Below, in pieces: positions 39,271-48,781 of a stretch of 56,255 bases of DNA. Within the stretch, counting starts at the first letter, position 1, and the number at the start of each line of letters is the position of its first letter. The stretch covers positions 19,748 to 76,002 of the forward strand of contig DETV01000067.1 in NCBI GenBank assembly GCA_002361775.1, given 5' to 3'. The stretch comes from Eubacterium sp. UBA3279. GTDB lineage: Bacteria > Bacillota > Clostridia > Lachnospirales > Lachnospiraceae. The notes beneath the pieces are model-generated. The model had not been told where the DNA came from. It made no database searches and saw nothing but the letters and a program-made list of their open reading frames with translations. The position numbers and the translations under genes were made by a program.

Positions 39271-40887
39271 TCAGATATCCTCCTGCGCTCCGCAGGCGAT
39301 ATTCACACCATGAACCGCCACTCGTTCCAGATCGGAAATAATATCTGCGAAAATCATTCCTGCCTCCAGGCTGCATTCATCCTGAGCGATCCGCTCAATA
39401 TATTTTGCCTGCAATTCATGCTCCGACTGACTGATTTCTTCTTTCATGGCAAGTATCTCCGACAGTTTTTCCCTGTCATTTCCATAAAATACTTCCAGCG
39501 CTTCTTTCAGTACCTGTTCTACTTTTCCGGCAAGCTCCCTCAGGTCTTCTTCTCCTTCCCGGGTAAGAAGCACTCCGCCTTCCTTTAGTTTTATTGCTGA
39601 ATTGGTAATTCTTTCTCCCCGGTCTGCAATTCTCTCCAGATCTGTTACCATATAAAGGAGAGAATCCACATACACAGCATCGTCAATTGCCAGCGTAGAC
39701 TGTTTTAACTGTACCAGATAACTGGTAATCTCCCGATGGAGAAAATTGATATTTTTTTCTGTCTGATACACTTTCTGGATTTTTTCCGTCGTCGGCTCCT
39801 GAATCGTTTCCATGGAACGACGCAGATTTTCTTCCGTAAGCTTTCCCATTTCCTCTGTCTCACGGATTGCCTGTAAAACAGCAGTTGCCGGAGAGAAGCC
39901 ATGATTTTCTCCTATATATTTCAGTTCGAATATATCTTCTGTTCCATCCTGTCCCGGTATCAGCTTTTTTGTTTCCCGGATCAGGAACCTGGTACAGGGA
40001 AGCAAACCGATTACCCAAACCAGCTTCATGATCATATTGGCATTGACCACCGCCAGATCTCCCTGACCTGATGATATTTTCAGGAAAAAGCCTTCCAATT
40101 CTTTTCCCAAAAAAAGCAGCAGCAACACCCAGAAAATTCCTCCCGCCAGATTCATAAGAATCTGTAACCCGGCAACTCGTTTTCCCTCTTTTTTACAGCC
40201 CAGCCCAATCAGCATCACCGACAGAGTACATCCCATATTTGCTCCGATAAGCATAAACAGTCCGCAAGTCAGACTCAGCCATTCTCCTCCTGTTAAAACT
40301 GCGATCAGGCCCATTACTGCCAGTTCACTCTGGAAAATCATACCCACAAGAAATCCGCCAACCAGCGCCAGCAATGGATGTGCCACGGTCTGAACCATGC
40401 TCTGAACAAAAGAAGTTTTTCCTGCCAGCGCCAGACCTTTTGAAAATCCGGAAATACCGATGAATAAAAATCCAAAGCCGAGAAATACCTGTCCTATATT
40501 GACAACCGTCTTCTTTTTTCTTCCGGCTATGGTCAAAATCACTCCACCCAGAATCAGTACCGGCGCCAGGTATTCCGGATCAAAAGACAGCATCTGCCCG
40601 GTAACTCCACTTCCCATATTTGCGCCCAGCAGCAATCCGGCGCTTTGAGACAATTCCAGTAATCCAGAATTGACAAAACTCATGGTTAATACTGCCGTTC
40701 CATCAGCAGATTGAATCAAAGCTGTAAAAAAGGTACCCACAAGAACACTGATCAGTTTATTTTTTGTAAAGACTTCTAAAATACTTCGCATTTTCTCACC
40801 GGCTGCCTGCTGCATTCCCTCACTCATGGTTTTTAACCCATACAGGAATAATCCCAGACTTCCGATCAGGGACATTACTATCATCAT
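39271..40887 (-). CDS. Na+/phosphate cotransporter family protein with PhoU-like C-terminus
   Basis: A 538-residue membrane protein of the NptA/PNaS family. Two inverted repeats carry the Q-S-s motif: FFTALIQSADGTAVLTMSFV in the first and MIFQSELAVMGLIAVL in the second, with GANMGSGVTG and GANMGCTLSV. The last 200 residues are helical and PhoU-like (MVTDLERIADRGERITN and IISDLERVAVHGVNIA). It imports phosphate with sodium. ATG 40887 overlaps the ribF stop (ATGA) with GGAG upstream; it is translated as the last gene of the rimP operon, an unusual neighbour for translation genes. Confidence 0.9.
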   Translation of the reverse strand: MMIVMSLIGSLGLFLYGLKTMSEGMQQAAGEKMRSILEVFTKNKLISVLVGTFFTALIQSADGTAVLTMSFVNSGLLELSQSAGLLLGANMGSGVTGQMLSFDPEYLAPVLILGGVILTIAGRKKKTVVNIGQVFLGFGFLFIGISGFSKGLALAGKTSFVQSMVQTVAHPLLALVGGFLVGMIFQSELAVMGLIAVLTGGEWLSLTCGLFMLIGANMGCTLSVMLIGLGCKKEGKRVAGLQILMNLAGGIFWVLLLLFLGKELEGFFLKISSGQGDLAVVNANMIMKLVWVIGLLPCTRFLIRETKKLIPGQDGTEDIFELKYIGENHGFSPATAVLQAIRETEEMGKLTEENLRRSMETIQEPTTEKIQKVYQTEKNINFLHREITSYLVQLKQSTLAIDDAVYVDSLLYMVTDLERIADRGERITNSAIKLKEGGVLLTREGEEDLRELAGKVEQVLKEALEVFYGNDREKLSEILAMKEEISQSEHELQAKYIERIAQDECSLEAGMIFADIISDLERVAVHGVNIACGAQEDI

Positions 40888-41834
40888 ACGCCTGCTCCCT
40901 GGTCTCCCCTTACACAAAACCTTTCAAAAAATCTTTTTCCTGTGTCTGCATCCCGCTGTATCTGTTCTCGCAGCTCTTCCACAGAATCAAATTTACATTC
41001 CGGTCTCACAAAGTGGTAAAACTCCACCCATGCTTCCTTTCCATATAAATCTTTATCACAGTCAAACAGATACGTCTCCACCCCGGCAAAAGGTACTTCT
41101 ACCGTTGGTTTTACTCCCACGTTGGAAATTCCCAGGTATTCTTTTCCATCAATAAATGTCCGGGAAGCGTACACTCCAAAGGGCGGCAATAATTTTCCGT
41201 CTGCCGGCACCTGATTAATAGTGGGAAGTCCCCAGGTACGTCCCAGATGTCTTCCGTGAACCACCGTTTCCAAAACAAAATAGGGATATCCCAAAAGTTC
41301 ATTTACTTTCTCAATTCTGCCTTCCCGAAGGGTTTCCCTGATCCAGGTACTGCTGATTTCTCTGTCCCCATCCAGTTCTTTTTTCAGAATTTCCACCTGA
41401 AATCCATATTTTTTCCCCAACTGCTCCAACAATTGAGGTGTTCCTTTTCTCTCATATCCAAAATGAAAATCCGGTCCTACGATCACATAAGCCGCCCGAA
41501 GCTGAACTGCCAGAATTTCTCTCACAAAATCTTCCGGCTCCATCTGGATCAGTTCCGGAACAAAAGGACATTCTATCAGCGTATCAATTCCCTTTCTTTC
41601 CAGAAGGATTTTCCGCTCTTCATTATTCAGGAGAGTACGGGTAATTCTCGTCCCCAATTTTACCAGTGGGGATACATCAAAAGTAAACACTACTGTCTCG
41701 TACCCCTCTTTTCCCAATGCGAGAACTCTCTGAAGCAGCTTCTCATGCCCTTTATGAAGCCCGTCAAACTTTCCCAAAGTCACCACACTTCGCTTTTCCA
41801 ACTGAAAATCCAATGTGTCTGTCATGTATTTCAT
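40884..41834 (-). CDS. ribF: bifunctional riboflavin kinase/FAD synthetase
   Basis: A 316-residue enzyme making FMN and FAD. The adenylyltransferase half has VVTLGKFDGLHKGHEKLLQR and GPDFHFGYERKG, with STWIRETLREG; the kinase half has GRTWGLPTINQ, GVYASRTFIDGKEYLGISN and the end EEAWVEFYHFVRPECKF-like segment. The start is uncertain: ATG 41846 abuts AAGG, while ATG 41834 has a spacing of 11 and is chosen. It overlaps truB by a few bases or starts just after it. No FMN riboswitch is present, as expected inside this operon. Confidence 0.94.
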   Translation of the reverse strand: MKYMTDTLDFQLEKRSVVTLGKFDGLHKGHEKLLQRVLALGKEGYETVVFTFDVSPLVKLGTRITRTLLNNEERKILLERKGIDTLIECPFVPELIQMEPEDFVREILAVQLRAAYVIVGPDFHFGYERKGTPQLLEQLGKKYGFQVEILKKELDGDREISSTWIRETLREGRIEKVNELLGYPYFVLETVVHGRHLGRTWGLPTINQVPADGKLLPPFGVYASRTFIDGKEYLGISNVGVKPTVEVPFAGVETYLFDCDKDLYGKEAWVEFYHFVRPECKFDSVEELREQIQRDADTGKRFFERFCVRGDQGAGV

Positions 41835-41838
41835 ATTT

Positions 41839-42747
41839 TTATACATCCTTACTATAGAACATCTTTACCGGAGTCATTCTCTCTCCTTTTTTTGTAAAAA
41901 TCCCTATAAATTCTCCTGTACTGTCATAAATTCGCAGTTGTTCCCCCGTATTCCGGATAATAGCTTCATTCTCCAGAAGAGAAATCGGGAAAAAATTACC
42001 GTTATGTACCAGACGATCTGCCTCTTGTTTCACTTTACAACCGGAAAATGAATCAAACATCTGATCCACTGGTATCACAATATCTTCTATTTTCCCCCTA
42101 TCTGCAAACTCCTGAATCTGGGAAAGTTTTCTTGCTCCCAGAAGTTCAAATCTTTCTACCCGGGTTCTCAGCAGTTTTTCCATACAGCCTCCGCAGCCTA
42201 ACTTTTCACCAATATCGTGACAAAGGGTACGGATATACGTTCCTTTAGAACAATGCACACGAATTTTTACCCGGGGAAGTTCCATTTCTATCACTTCGAT
42301 ATTATAAAAATGCACCGGTCTGGGTTTTCTCTCTATCTCAATCCCTTCTCTGGCCATTTCATACAGTTTTTTTCCTCCCACCTTCAATGCAGAATACATG
42401 GGCGGAACTTGCATCTGTTCTCCCTGAAAAGAACGGATACATTCTCTGACTTCATCTTCTGTCACATTCACCTGACCGGTTCTGATCACTGTTCCTGTGA
42501 TATCCTGAGTGTCTGTCACTGTACCCAGAAGAAGAACTGTCTCATATTCTTTATCATGGTCTGCCAGAACATCACACAGCTTTGTCCCTCTTCCCAGACA
42601 CACAGGGAGTACTCCCTCCGCATCAGGATCCAGAGTTCCGGTATGACCGATCTTCTTTTGATGGAGGATTCCCCGCAGCTTTGCCACCACATCATGGGAA
42701 GTATAGCCTTTTTCTTTATATACGTTGATTACTCCATTAATCTGCAT
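41839..42747 (-). CDS. truB: tRNA pseudouridine-55 synthase
   Basis: A 302-residue enzyme that makes pseudouridine 55 in the tRNA T-loop. It begins NGVINVYKEKGYTSHDVVAK and holds KIGHTGTLDPDAEGVLPVCL with the catalytic Asp, then KTYETVLLLG-like DKEYETVLLLGTVTDTQD, and RVHCSKGTYIRTLCHDIGE. A PUA-like part ends the protein. ATG 42747 has AGGAG eight bases upstream; it overlaps the nrnA stop by 11 bp. Confidence 0.96.
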   Translation of the reverse strand: MQINGVINVYKEKGYTSHDVVAKLRGILHQKKIGHTGTLDPDAEGVLPVCLGRGTKLCDVLADHDKEYETVLLLGTVTDTQDITGTVIRTGQVNVTEDEVRECIRSFQGEQMQVPPMYSALKVGGKKLYEMAREGIEIERKPRPVHFYNIEVIEMELPRVKIRVHCSKGTYIRTLCHDIGEKLGCGGCMEKLLRTRVERFELLGARKLSQIQEFADRGKIEDIVIPVDQMFDSFSGCKVKQEADRLVHNGNFFPISLLENEAIIRNTGEQLRIYDSTGEFIGIFTKKGERMTPVKMFYSKDV

Positions 42748-43708
42748 TTTCATACTCCTGAAGCTGTTTTTCTATATCATAGGTAAGACTGTTGACCACG
42801 TCATACACCGATCCCTGCATAGTACATCCTGCCGCCAGCACATGACCGCCGCCTCCAAAATAAGCGGCAATTTTTGCCACATTCACAATACCATTGGACC
42901 GCATACTGACTTTATACTCCTGTACTCCTGTTTCATAAAGGAAAATCGCAACTTCCACTCCTTTTGTATTTTGAAGCTGATTTACGATTCCTCCCAGATC
43001 TTTCCCTGTCACTCCGTAAAACTTCATATCTTTCTGTCTTACATAGCCCACGATACATTTTCCCTGCAAAAGCATAATGCTCTCCATGATCGTTCTTCCC
43101 ATAATCTGATTTTGTGCATAGGATTTCGTATAAAATGAGTCTTTGATGATTTTTGTAAAATCAATCCCTGTTTCCATCAGACTTCCGGCAACCTCCATGG
43201 TTCTGGCGCTGGTTCCAGAGTATTGAAATACTCCCGTATCGTGAATAATTCCTGTATACAACGCTTCTGCCGTAGATTTTGTAATTTTCTCATCGTCCAG
43301 CAATCCATACAAAACCTCACAGGTAGAGCTTGCCTGGGGAACTACATGATTTTCTTTTGCAATTCCCGGATTGGTAATATGGTGATCTACGCAAAAAGAA
43401 TATTTTGCAGTTTCCAGAGCTTTTCCTGCTACTCCGATTCTGTCTGTACTGCTTACGTCAAACAGCAATAACAGATCGTAGACTTTTCCCTCTGTCCACT
43501 CTCTTTTCGCCTGATCCAGTCCCTGCATATAGGAAAAAACATCCTCTGCTTCTTCCAGGTACAGATCTGTCTGTATCTGAGGATAATTTTCCTTCAGATA
43601 CAGATACATTCCTGTACAGGATCCCAAACAGTCACCATCCGGACGCTGATGACCTGCTATTGCCACAGTCTCTGCTCTCTGCAGGAGAGTTTCCAGCCTA
43701 TTCTTCAT
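42737..43708 (-). CDS. nrnA: DHH/DHHA1 phosphoesterase (NrnA: nano-RNase and pAp phosphatase)
   Basis: A 323-residue DHH family protein. Motifs: AIAGHQRPDGDCLGS, LLLLFDVSSTDRIG, FCVDHHITNPG (DHH), TGIIHDTGVFQYSGT, and the DHHA1 glycine motif AAYFGGGGHVLAAGC. NrnA degrades short RNAs and 3'-phosphoadenosine 5'-phosphate. Its usual place between rbfA and truB supports the name. ATG 43708 has AAGGG six bases upstream; it overlaps the rbfA stop by 11 bp. Confidence 0.93.
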   Translation of the reverse strand: MKNRLETLLQRAETVAIAGHQRPDGDCLGSCTGMYLYLKENYPQIQTDLYLEEAEDVFSYMQGLDQAKREWTEGKVYDLLLLFDVSSTDRIGVAGKALETAKYSFCVDHHITNPGIAKENHVVPQASSTCEVLYGLLDDEKITKSTAEALYTGIIHDTGVFQYSGTSARTMEVAGSLMETGIDFTKIIKDSFYTKSYAQNQIMGRTIMESIMLLQGKCIVGYVRQKDMKFYGVTGKDLGGIVNQLQNTKGVEVAIFLYETGVQEYKVSMRSNGIVNVAKIAAYFGGGGHVLAAGCTMQGSVYDVVNSLTYDIEKQLQEYENAD

Positions 43709-44081
43709 CTTCTTCATCCCTTCCCGAGATACCCTGATTTACATCATCAATCAATTTTGACATATGAACTCCATACTCAATGGATTCATCCAATTTAAAA
43801 TATATTTCCGGTGTGTTCCGCAAATTCAGATTTTTAGCCAGTTGTCTGCGGATATAACCTTCCGCGCTGCGAAGTCCGGCTATGGTATCCCGCTTTTCTT
43901 CATCGGTTCCCAATACGCTGATATACGCTTTACAGGTTTTCAGATCCGGCGCCACTTCCACAGCAGTCACAGAGGTCATCATATGAATCCGGGGATCTTT
44001 AATTTCCTGCCGGATGATCATACTCAGTTCTTTCAAAACCTCACCGTTAATTCTTGTATTTTTTATACTGTTTTTTCTCAT
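43698..44081 (-). CDS. rbfA: ribosome-binding factor A
   Basis: A 127-residue KH-fold protein for late 30S assembly. It reads NTRINGEVLKELSMIIRQEI, KDPRIHMMTSVTAVEVAPDL, CKAYISVLGTDEEK and RNTPEIYFKLDESIEYGVHM, all typical, then an acidic end. AGAGAGG lies before the ATG. A terminator-like hairpin lies between infB and this gene, so its expression may be partly uncoupled from infB. Confidence 0.95.
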   Translation of the reverse strand: MRKNSIKNTRINGEVLKELSMIIRQEIKDPRIHMMTSVTAVEVAPDLKTCKAYISVLGTDEEKRDTIAGLRSAEGYIRRQLAKNLNLRNTPEIYFKLDESIEYGVHMSKLIDDVNQGISGRDEEDEE

Positions 44082-44140
44082 AATTAGCCTCTCTCTGATT
44101 ATTAAGCTATCAGGGTCATAACCCTGTTATCATTTTTAAC

Positions 44141-44182
44141 AAAAAAGAGCTGTCGCTTTTAACTATGTAAACGCCACAGCTC
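44141..44182 (-). terminator. hairpin between infB and rbfA
   Basis: GAGCTGTGGCG and CGACAGCTC pair on the minus strand around a loop and are followed by TTTTTT. It would give partial or full termination in the middle of the operon. Confidence 0.75.
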
Positions 44183-44191
44183 CTCTCTGTC

Positions 44192-46996
44192 TTAACGGGG
44201 AACTTCTACCATAGTATAAGCTTCTACCTGGTCAAATTCCTGGATATCATTAAAGCCTTCAAATACCAGACCACATTCATATCCTGCTCTGACTTCCTTC
44301 ACATCATCTTTGAATCGTTTCAGAGATGCCAGAGGGCCTTCAAAAATCTGACTTCCTTCTCTGGTGATACGCACAGAACAACCTCTCTGGAAAATACCAT
44401 CCAGAACGTAGCTTCCTGCAATATTACCCACACCGGAAGCTTTGAAGATCTGACGAACTTCCGCATGGCCGATCACCTTCTCTTCAAATACAGGATCCAG
44501 CATACCCTTCATGGCAGCCTCCACATCTTCCAGAGCCTGATAGATAACTCTGTACAGACGCAGATCCACACCTTCCTGTTCTGCAATCGTCTTTGCCGTA
44601 GCATCCGGTCTTACATTGAAACCAATGATGATCGCATTGGATGCAGAAGCCAGGGTAACGTCAGATTCATTGATCGCGCCCACGCCGCCATGAATGATCT
44701 TAACCACAACTTCTTCATTGGACAATTTTACAAGACTCTGTTTTACAGCTTCTACAGATCCCTGAACGTCAGCTTTTACTACAATATTTAATTCTTTCAG
44801 ATTACCTTCCTGGATCTGGTTAAACAGATCATCCAGAGACATTTTTGCTTTTGTCTCTTCCAGAAGTTTGTTTTTATTTTCTGATACAAAAGTAGCAGCA
44901 AAATGTTTTGCTTCTTTATCATTTTCTGTTGCTACCAGTACTTCGCCTGCATTCGGTACGTCAGAAAGACCAAGGATTTCCACTGGGGTGGACGGACCTG
45001 CCTCTTTTACACGACGTCCCTTGTCGTCCATCATAGCACGTACTTTACCGGAAGAAGCTCCTGCTGCAATAAAATCTCCCACACGAAGGGTTCCCTTCTG
45101 AACCAGGATCGTTGCTACCGGACCTTTACCTTTGTCAAGCTGAGCCTCAATGACAAGACCTCTTGCTCTTCTCTTTGGATTTGCTTTTAATTCACATACT
45201 TCTGAGGTAAGCAGGATCATCTCCAGAAGGTCTTCAATACCTTCATGAGTTTTTGCAGAAACCGGTACGAAAATTGTGCTTCCGCCCCAGTCTTCCGGAA
45301 TCAGCTCATACTCGGATAATTCCTGTTTTACTCTTTCAATGTTTGCGCTTGGTTTATCAACTTTGTTGATGGCAACAATGATTTCCACTCCTGCTGCTTT
45401 TGCATGGTTGATCGCTTCCACAGTCTGAGGCATAACACCATCGTCTGCCGCAACTACCAGAACAGCGATATCTGTCGCATTTGCTCCACGCATACGCATA
45501 GCGGTAAATGCCTCATGTCCCGGTGTATCCAGGAATGTGATTTTCTGTCCTTTGATAGAAACCACATAAGCTCCGATATGCTGAGTAATACCACCCGCTT
45601 CACGGTCTGTCACATTTGTTTTTCTGATAGCATCCAGAAGGGAAGTTTTACCATGGTCAACGTGACCCATAACGCAGACTACCGGAGGTCTTGGAACCAA
45701 TGTGGATTCATCCTCCTCTTCCTCTTTCAGAAGTTCCTCGATTACATCCACCTTTTCTTCCTGTTCTGCAATAATATCAAATTCCAGAGCGATCTCCTGT
45801 GCTTTTTCAAAATCAATTTCATGATTCACAGTAACCATAACACCTTCCATGAACAGTTTTTTAACGATCACAGACGGCTGCATTTTCATTTTTTCTGCCA
45901 GTTCACGAATAGTAAGTTTCTCCGGAATTACGATTTCCTTTACTTCTTCCTTCTTTTCTTCCTTGGGCTGAGGACGAACTGGTTTCTGCAGAGCTTTCGG
46001 AAGTCTCTGGTTTGGACGGCGTCCCTGATTCGGGCGATTGCCACCCTGGCCGCTTCTTCTGTCCTGAGTCTTCTTTTCTTCTCTTTCCCGCTCTTTTTCT
46101 TTATCTTTTTCTTTACTCTTTACATCTCTTACCGGCTTTCTTGCCAGTCCCAGATCCATGGTATCTACAGAAGAAGGTCTGGAATCTCTCCGGTCATTTC
46201 TCCGGCCATTGTTTTCTCTTCCGTCTCTGTCTCTTCCATCCCGGTTCATACCGTTTCTGTTGTTATCGAAGCGACGGCCTTCGTTATTTCTGTTGTTGTC
46301 AAAACGGCGGCCTTCGTTATTTCTTCCTCCGTCTGTTCTGCGGCCATCCTGACCGGACTGAGGACGTCCCTGACTTCTTCCCTGTCCGTCATTTCTGTTG
46401 TTATCGAAACGGCGGCCTTCATTATTTCTGTTGCTGTCAAAGCGGCGGCCTTCGTTATTTCTTCCCCCATCTGTTCTGCGACCATCCTGACCTTCTCTTC
46501 TGTCACTGTTAAACCGCTTATTCTGTCCATCCTGACGATTCTGATTCTGCGGTTTCTGACGGGATACTTCCTGTGTATTTCCTGCCTCCTGCGCTTTTAC
46601 TGTTCCTCCAGCCGGTTTCTGCATCGGAGTTTTTCCTGCTGTTTCCTGATTTTTATTCTGCTGAGGGCGGTTATTTCCCTGCTGCGCCGGTTTATTTCTT
46701 CTAAAATTCTTTCCTTCCTGAGTCATAGCATTTTGCGGACGGAACACCTGAATCAGATTTGATTTCTTTTTCGGGCGATCCCCTGCTTTCTTATCCTCTC
46801 CGTTATTTTGTTCTTTTCCTTCTGCTTTATCCTCTTTTTTACCGGAAAAAGCATCTCGTACCATTTTTTCTTCTCTTTCTTCTAATGTACTCATATGACT
46901 TTTAACTTCTATATTTTTCTCCTTCAAAAAATCTAATACCTCTTTGTTTGTTTTGTTTATTTCCTGTGCAATTTCATAAATTCTAAGTTTTGGCAT
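44192..46996 (-). CDS. infB: translation initiation factor IF-2
   Basis: A 934-residue IF-2. N-terminal IF2N motif RIYEIAQEINKTNKEVLDFL, then a disordered region (about 50-350) rich in Asn, Arg, Gly and Gln, a second IF2N part (LTIRELAEKMKMQPSVIVKK), and the GTPase: GHVDHGKTSLLDAI, FLDTPGHEAFTAMR, NKVDKPSAN, followed by domains II-IV and the fMet-tRNA-binding C-terminus. The disordered region contains two nearly identical 34-residue blocks (about 169-202 and 215-248). It places initiator tRNA on the ribosome. AAGGTTGGTGG precedes the ATG. Confidence 0.97.
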   Translation of the reverse strand: MPKLRIYEIAQEINKTNKEVLDFLKEKNIEVKSHMSTLEEREEKMVRDAFSGKKEDKAEGKEQNNGEDKKAGDRPKKKSNLIQVFRPQNAMTQEGKNFRRNKPAQQGNNRPQQNKNQETAGKTPMQKPAGGTVKAQEAGNTQEVSRQKPQNQNRQDGQNKRFNSDRREGQDGRRTDGGRNNEGRRFDSNRNNEGRRFDNNRNDGQGRSQGRPQSGQDGRRTDGGRNNEGRRFDNNRNNEGRRFDNNRNGMNRDGRDRDGRENNGRRNDRRDSRPSSVDTMDLGLARKPVRDVKSKEKDKEKEREREEKKTQDRRSGQGGNRPNQGRRPNQRLPKALQKPVRPQPKEEKKEEVKEIVIPEKLTIRELAEKMKMQPSVIVKKLFMEGVMVTVNHEIDFEKAQEIALEFDIIAEQEEKVDVIEELLKEEEEDESTLVPRPPVVCVMGHVDHGKTSLLDAIRKTNVTDREAGGITQHIGAYVVSIKGQKITFLDTPGHEAFTAMRMRGANATDIAVLVVAADDGVMPQTVEAINHAKAAGVEIIVAINKVDKPSANIERVKQELSEYELIPEDWGGSTIFVPVSAKTHEGIEDLLEMILLTSEVCELKANPKRRARGLVIEAQLDKGKGPVATILVQKGTLRVGDFIAAGASSGKVRAMMDDKGRRVKEAGPSTPVEILGLSDVPNAGEVLVATENDKEAKHFAATFVSENKNKLLEETKAKMSLDDLFNQIQEGNLKELNIVVKADVQGSVEAVKQSLVKLSNEEVVVKIIHGGVGAINESDVTLASASNAIIIGFNVRPDATAKTIAEQEGVDLRLYRVIYQALEDVEAAMKGMLDPVFEEKVIGHAEVRQIFKASGVGNIAGSYVLDGIFQRGCSVRITREGSQIFEGPLASLKRFKDDVKEVRAGYECGLVFEGFNDIQEFDQVEAYTMVEVPR
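46252..46492 (-). repeat. in-gene repeat of infB (two ~102-bp copies)
   Basis: Bases 46390-46492 and 46252-46354 encode nearly the same 34 residues, built from RRTDGGRNNEG and GRRFDNNRNNEG units. The copies differ by a few substitutions. Confidence 0.85.
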
Positions 46997-47018
46997 TTTA
47001 CCACCAACCTTTCTTTAC

Positions 47019-47327
47019 TCATGCCATCGTTAACTGCTTTTCCAGCGCTGATGCAAGATTGGCATCCGTAACGGCCAAAGATGCCCGAAATTCCTTTCCT
47101 ATTGCTCCGCCAAGTTCTGTCTTCTCACCAAATTCGTAGAAAGGAACCTGATAATAGTCACACATATTGCGAAATTTCTTTTTTGTGTTTTCAGAAGCTT
47201 CCGCTGCCACTACCACCAGATATGCCTTACCTGTCTTTACAGCTTTTTCCGTTGCGAATTCTCCACTTGCGATCTTCCCGGCTTTCATAGAAAGACCGAT
47301 CAGTGATAATACTTTATTTTTGTTCAA
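47019..47327 (-). CDS. ylxQ: L7Ae-family ribosomal protein YlxQ
   Basis: A 102-residue L7Ae/L30e-fold RNA-binding protein: KVLSLIGLSMKAGKIASGEF, AYLVVVAAEASENTKKKF and YYQVPFYEFGEKTELGGAIG. These kink-turn binders sit between ylxR and infB in Firmicutes; the RNA partner is unclear. The start is TTG 47327, overlapping the end of ylxR by 14 bp, with GGGAG ten bases upstream. No ATG would keep the conserved N-terminus. Confidence 0.92.
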   Translation of the reverse strand: MNKNKVLSLIGLSMKAGKIASGEFATEKAVKTGKAYLVVVAAEASENTKKKFRNMCDYYQVPFYEFGEKTELGGAIGKEFRASLAVTDANLASALEKQLTMA

Positions 47328-47592
47328 TAATATCCAGCTCCCTTTCCAGGTTCTCGTAAACCTCCTGCGGGATCGGCATTTTCAGAGAACGTTCCAGACC
47401 TTTGTTTTTCATTGCTTTTTGCAGACATTCTCTGGAAAAGCAAAGATAAGCGCCCCGTCCGTTCTTTTTCCCGGTGGTATCCAGGACAATTTCATTCTCC
47501 GTGGTTTTTAAAACACGCATCATTTCTTTTTTATTTTTCATTTCATTGCAGCCGATACATTTTCGCAGGGGTATTTTTTTTACATTTCCCAT
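47314..47592 (-). CDS. ylxR: YlxR family RNA-binding protein (DUF448)
   Basis: A 92-residue protein with PLRKCIGCNEMKNKKEMMRV and GKKNGRGAYLCFSRECLQKA, the DUF448 core with Cys residues. It lies between nusA and ylxQ as usual. It is thought to bind nucleic acid; a role beside NusA has been proposed for the family. AAGGCGG precedes the ATG. Confidence 0.93.
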   Translation of the reverse strand: MGNVKKIPLRKCIGCNEMKNKKEMMRVLKTTENEIVLDTTGKKNGRGAYLCFSRECLQKAMKNKGLERSLKMPIPQEVYENLERELDIIEQK

Positions 47593-47612
47593 ACTCTCTA
47601 CCGCCTTGCAGA

Positions 47613-48764
47613 TTATTCTTCTGATTCTTCCGGTACCTCAGGCTCCTGTACATGTTCTTCCTGAACATCTTCCTGGCTTGCTGCTTCCTCGTAGCCTTCT
47701 TCGTCCTGGTAGTATTCAAAATCTCCGGCTTCTCTTGCCTGTGTTTCACTCTTGATATCGATCTTGAATCCGGTCAGACGGGCTGCCAGACGGGCATTTT
47801 GTCCTTCCTTGCCAATAGCCAGAGATAATTGATAATCAGGAACGATTACCAGAGCTGTCTTTTCATCCGGATCAGCCATAACAGAAATAACCTTTGCAGG
47901 ACTCAGTGCATTCTCAATAAGAAGTGCCGGATTCTCATCCCAGTTGATGATATCGATTTTTTCACCCCGAAGCTCATTGACAATAGCGTTAACTCTGGCA
48001 CCGTTGATACCTACGCAAGCTCCCACTGCATCTACATCCGGATCGTTGGACCATACTGCGATTTTAGTTCTGGAACCTGCCTCTCTGGCAATACTCTTAA
48101 TTTCCACAATTCCGTCTTTTACTTCTGTCACTTCTGATTCAAAGAGACGTTTTACCAGTTCCGGATGAGTTCTTGACACAAGGATCTTCGGTCCTTTTGG
48201 TGTTTCTTTTACTTCCAGAACATACAGCTTGATTCTTTCTGTGGGGCGGAATACTTCCCCTTTCACCTGCTCGTTTTCATTCAGGATCGCATCCACCTTA
48301 CCCAGGTTAATGCTCACATTTCTTCCCAGATAACGCTGTACCACACCAGTAACCACATCTCGTTCTTTCTGATAATATTCATCACACAGCGCTCTTCTTT
48401 CTTCTTCTCTGATTTTCTGAAGAATAACATTCTTTGCGTTCTGTGTAGCGATACGGCCAAACTGTTTGGACTGAATAGGAACCTGAACCACATCGCCCAG
48501 ATCATATTTGGAATCCATCATCTTTGCATTTGCAAGGCTGATCTCCAGTACAGGATCTTCCACAACCTCTACCACTGTTTTTTCAGCATATACGCCAAAA
48601 TCACAAGTTTCAGGGTCAATACTTACCTTTACATTATCTGCTTTTCCGAAATGGTTCTTACATGCCTGAATCAGAGACTGTTCAATTGCCTCCAGCAGAA
48701 TGCTTTTGCTGATACCTTTTTCCTTTTCCAGAATATTTAATGCTTCCATTAATTCTGTGTTCAT
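47613..48764 (-). CDS. nusA: transcription termination/antitermination factor NusA
   Basis: A 383-residue NusA with N-terminal RNA-polymerase-binding domain, S1 domain (GVVQRYLGRNVSINLGKVDA) and two KH domains (REAGSRTKIAVWSNDPDVDA with GACVGINGARVNAIVNEL; and IGKEGQNARLAARLTGFKID). The acidic C-terminal tail is short, as in Gram-positive forms without the E. coli repeats. It modulates pausing and termination. AAGGAGG precedes the ATG. Confidence 0.97.
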   Translation of the reverse strand: MNTELMEALNILEKEKGISKSILLEAIEQSLIQACKNHFGKADNVKVSIDPETCDFGVYAEKTVVEVVEDPVLEISLANAKMMDSKYDLGDVVQVPIQSKQFGRIATQNAKNVILQKIREEERRALCDEYYQKERDVVTGVVQRYLGRNVSINLGKVDAILNENEQVKGEVFRPTERIKLYVLEVKETPKGPKILVSRTHPELVKRLFESEVTEVKDGIVEIKSIAREAGSRTKIAVWSNDPDVDAVGACVGINGARVNAIVNELRGEKIDIINWDENPALLIENALSPAKVISVMADPDEKTALVIVPDYQLSLAIGKEGQNARLAARLTGFKIDIKSETQAREAGDFEYYQDEEGYEEAASQEDVQEEHVQEPEVPEESEE

Positions 48765-48781
48765 TTTTATCTTTGTCCTCC

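Noticed and set aside
46252..46492. Regularly repeated DNA that might look like a CRISPR array
   Set aside because: It is in frame within infB and encodes a repeated basic segment; there are no equal spacers.
45404..46762. 452-codon ORF antisense to infB
   Set aside because: It is the reverse shadow of a GC-patterned infB region; composition is implausible (runs of Ser, Phe, Val, Ile) and no ribosome binding site is present.
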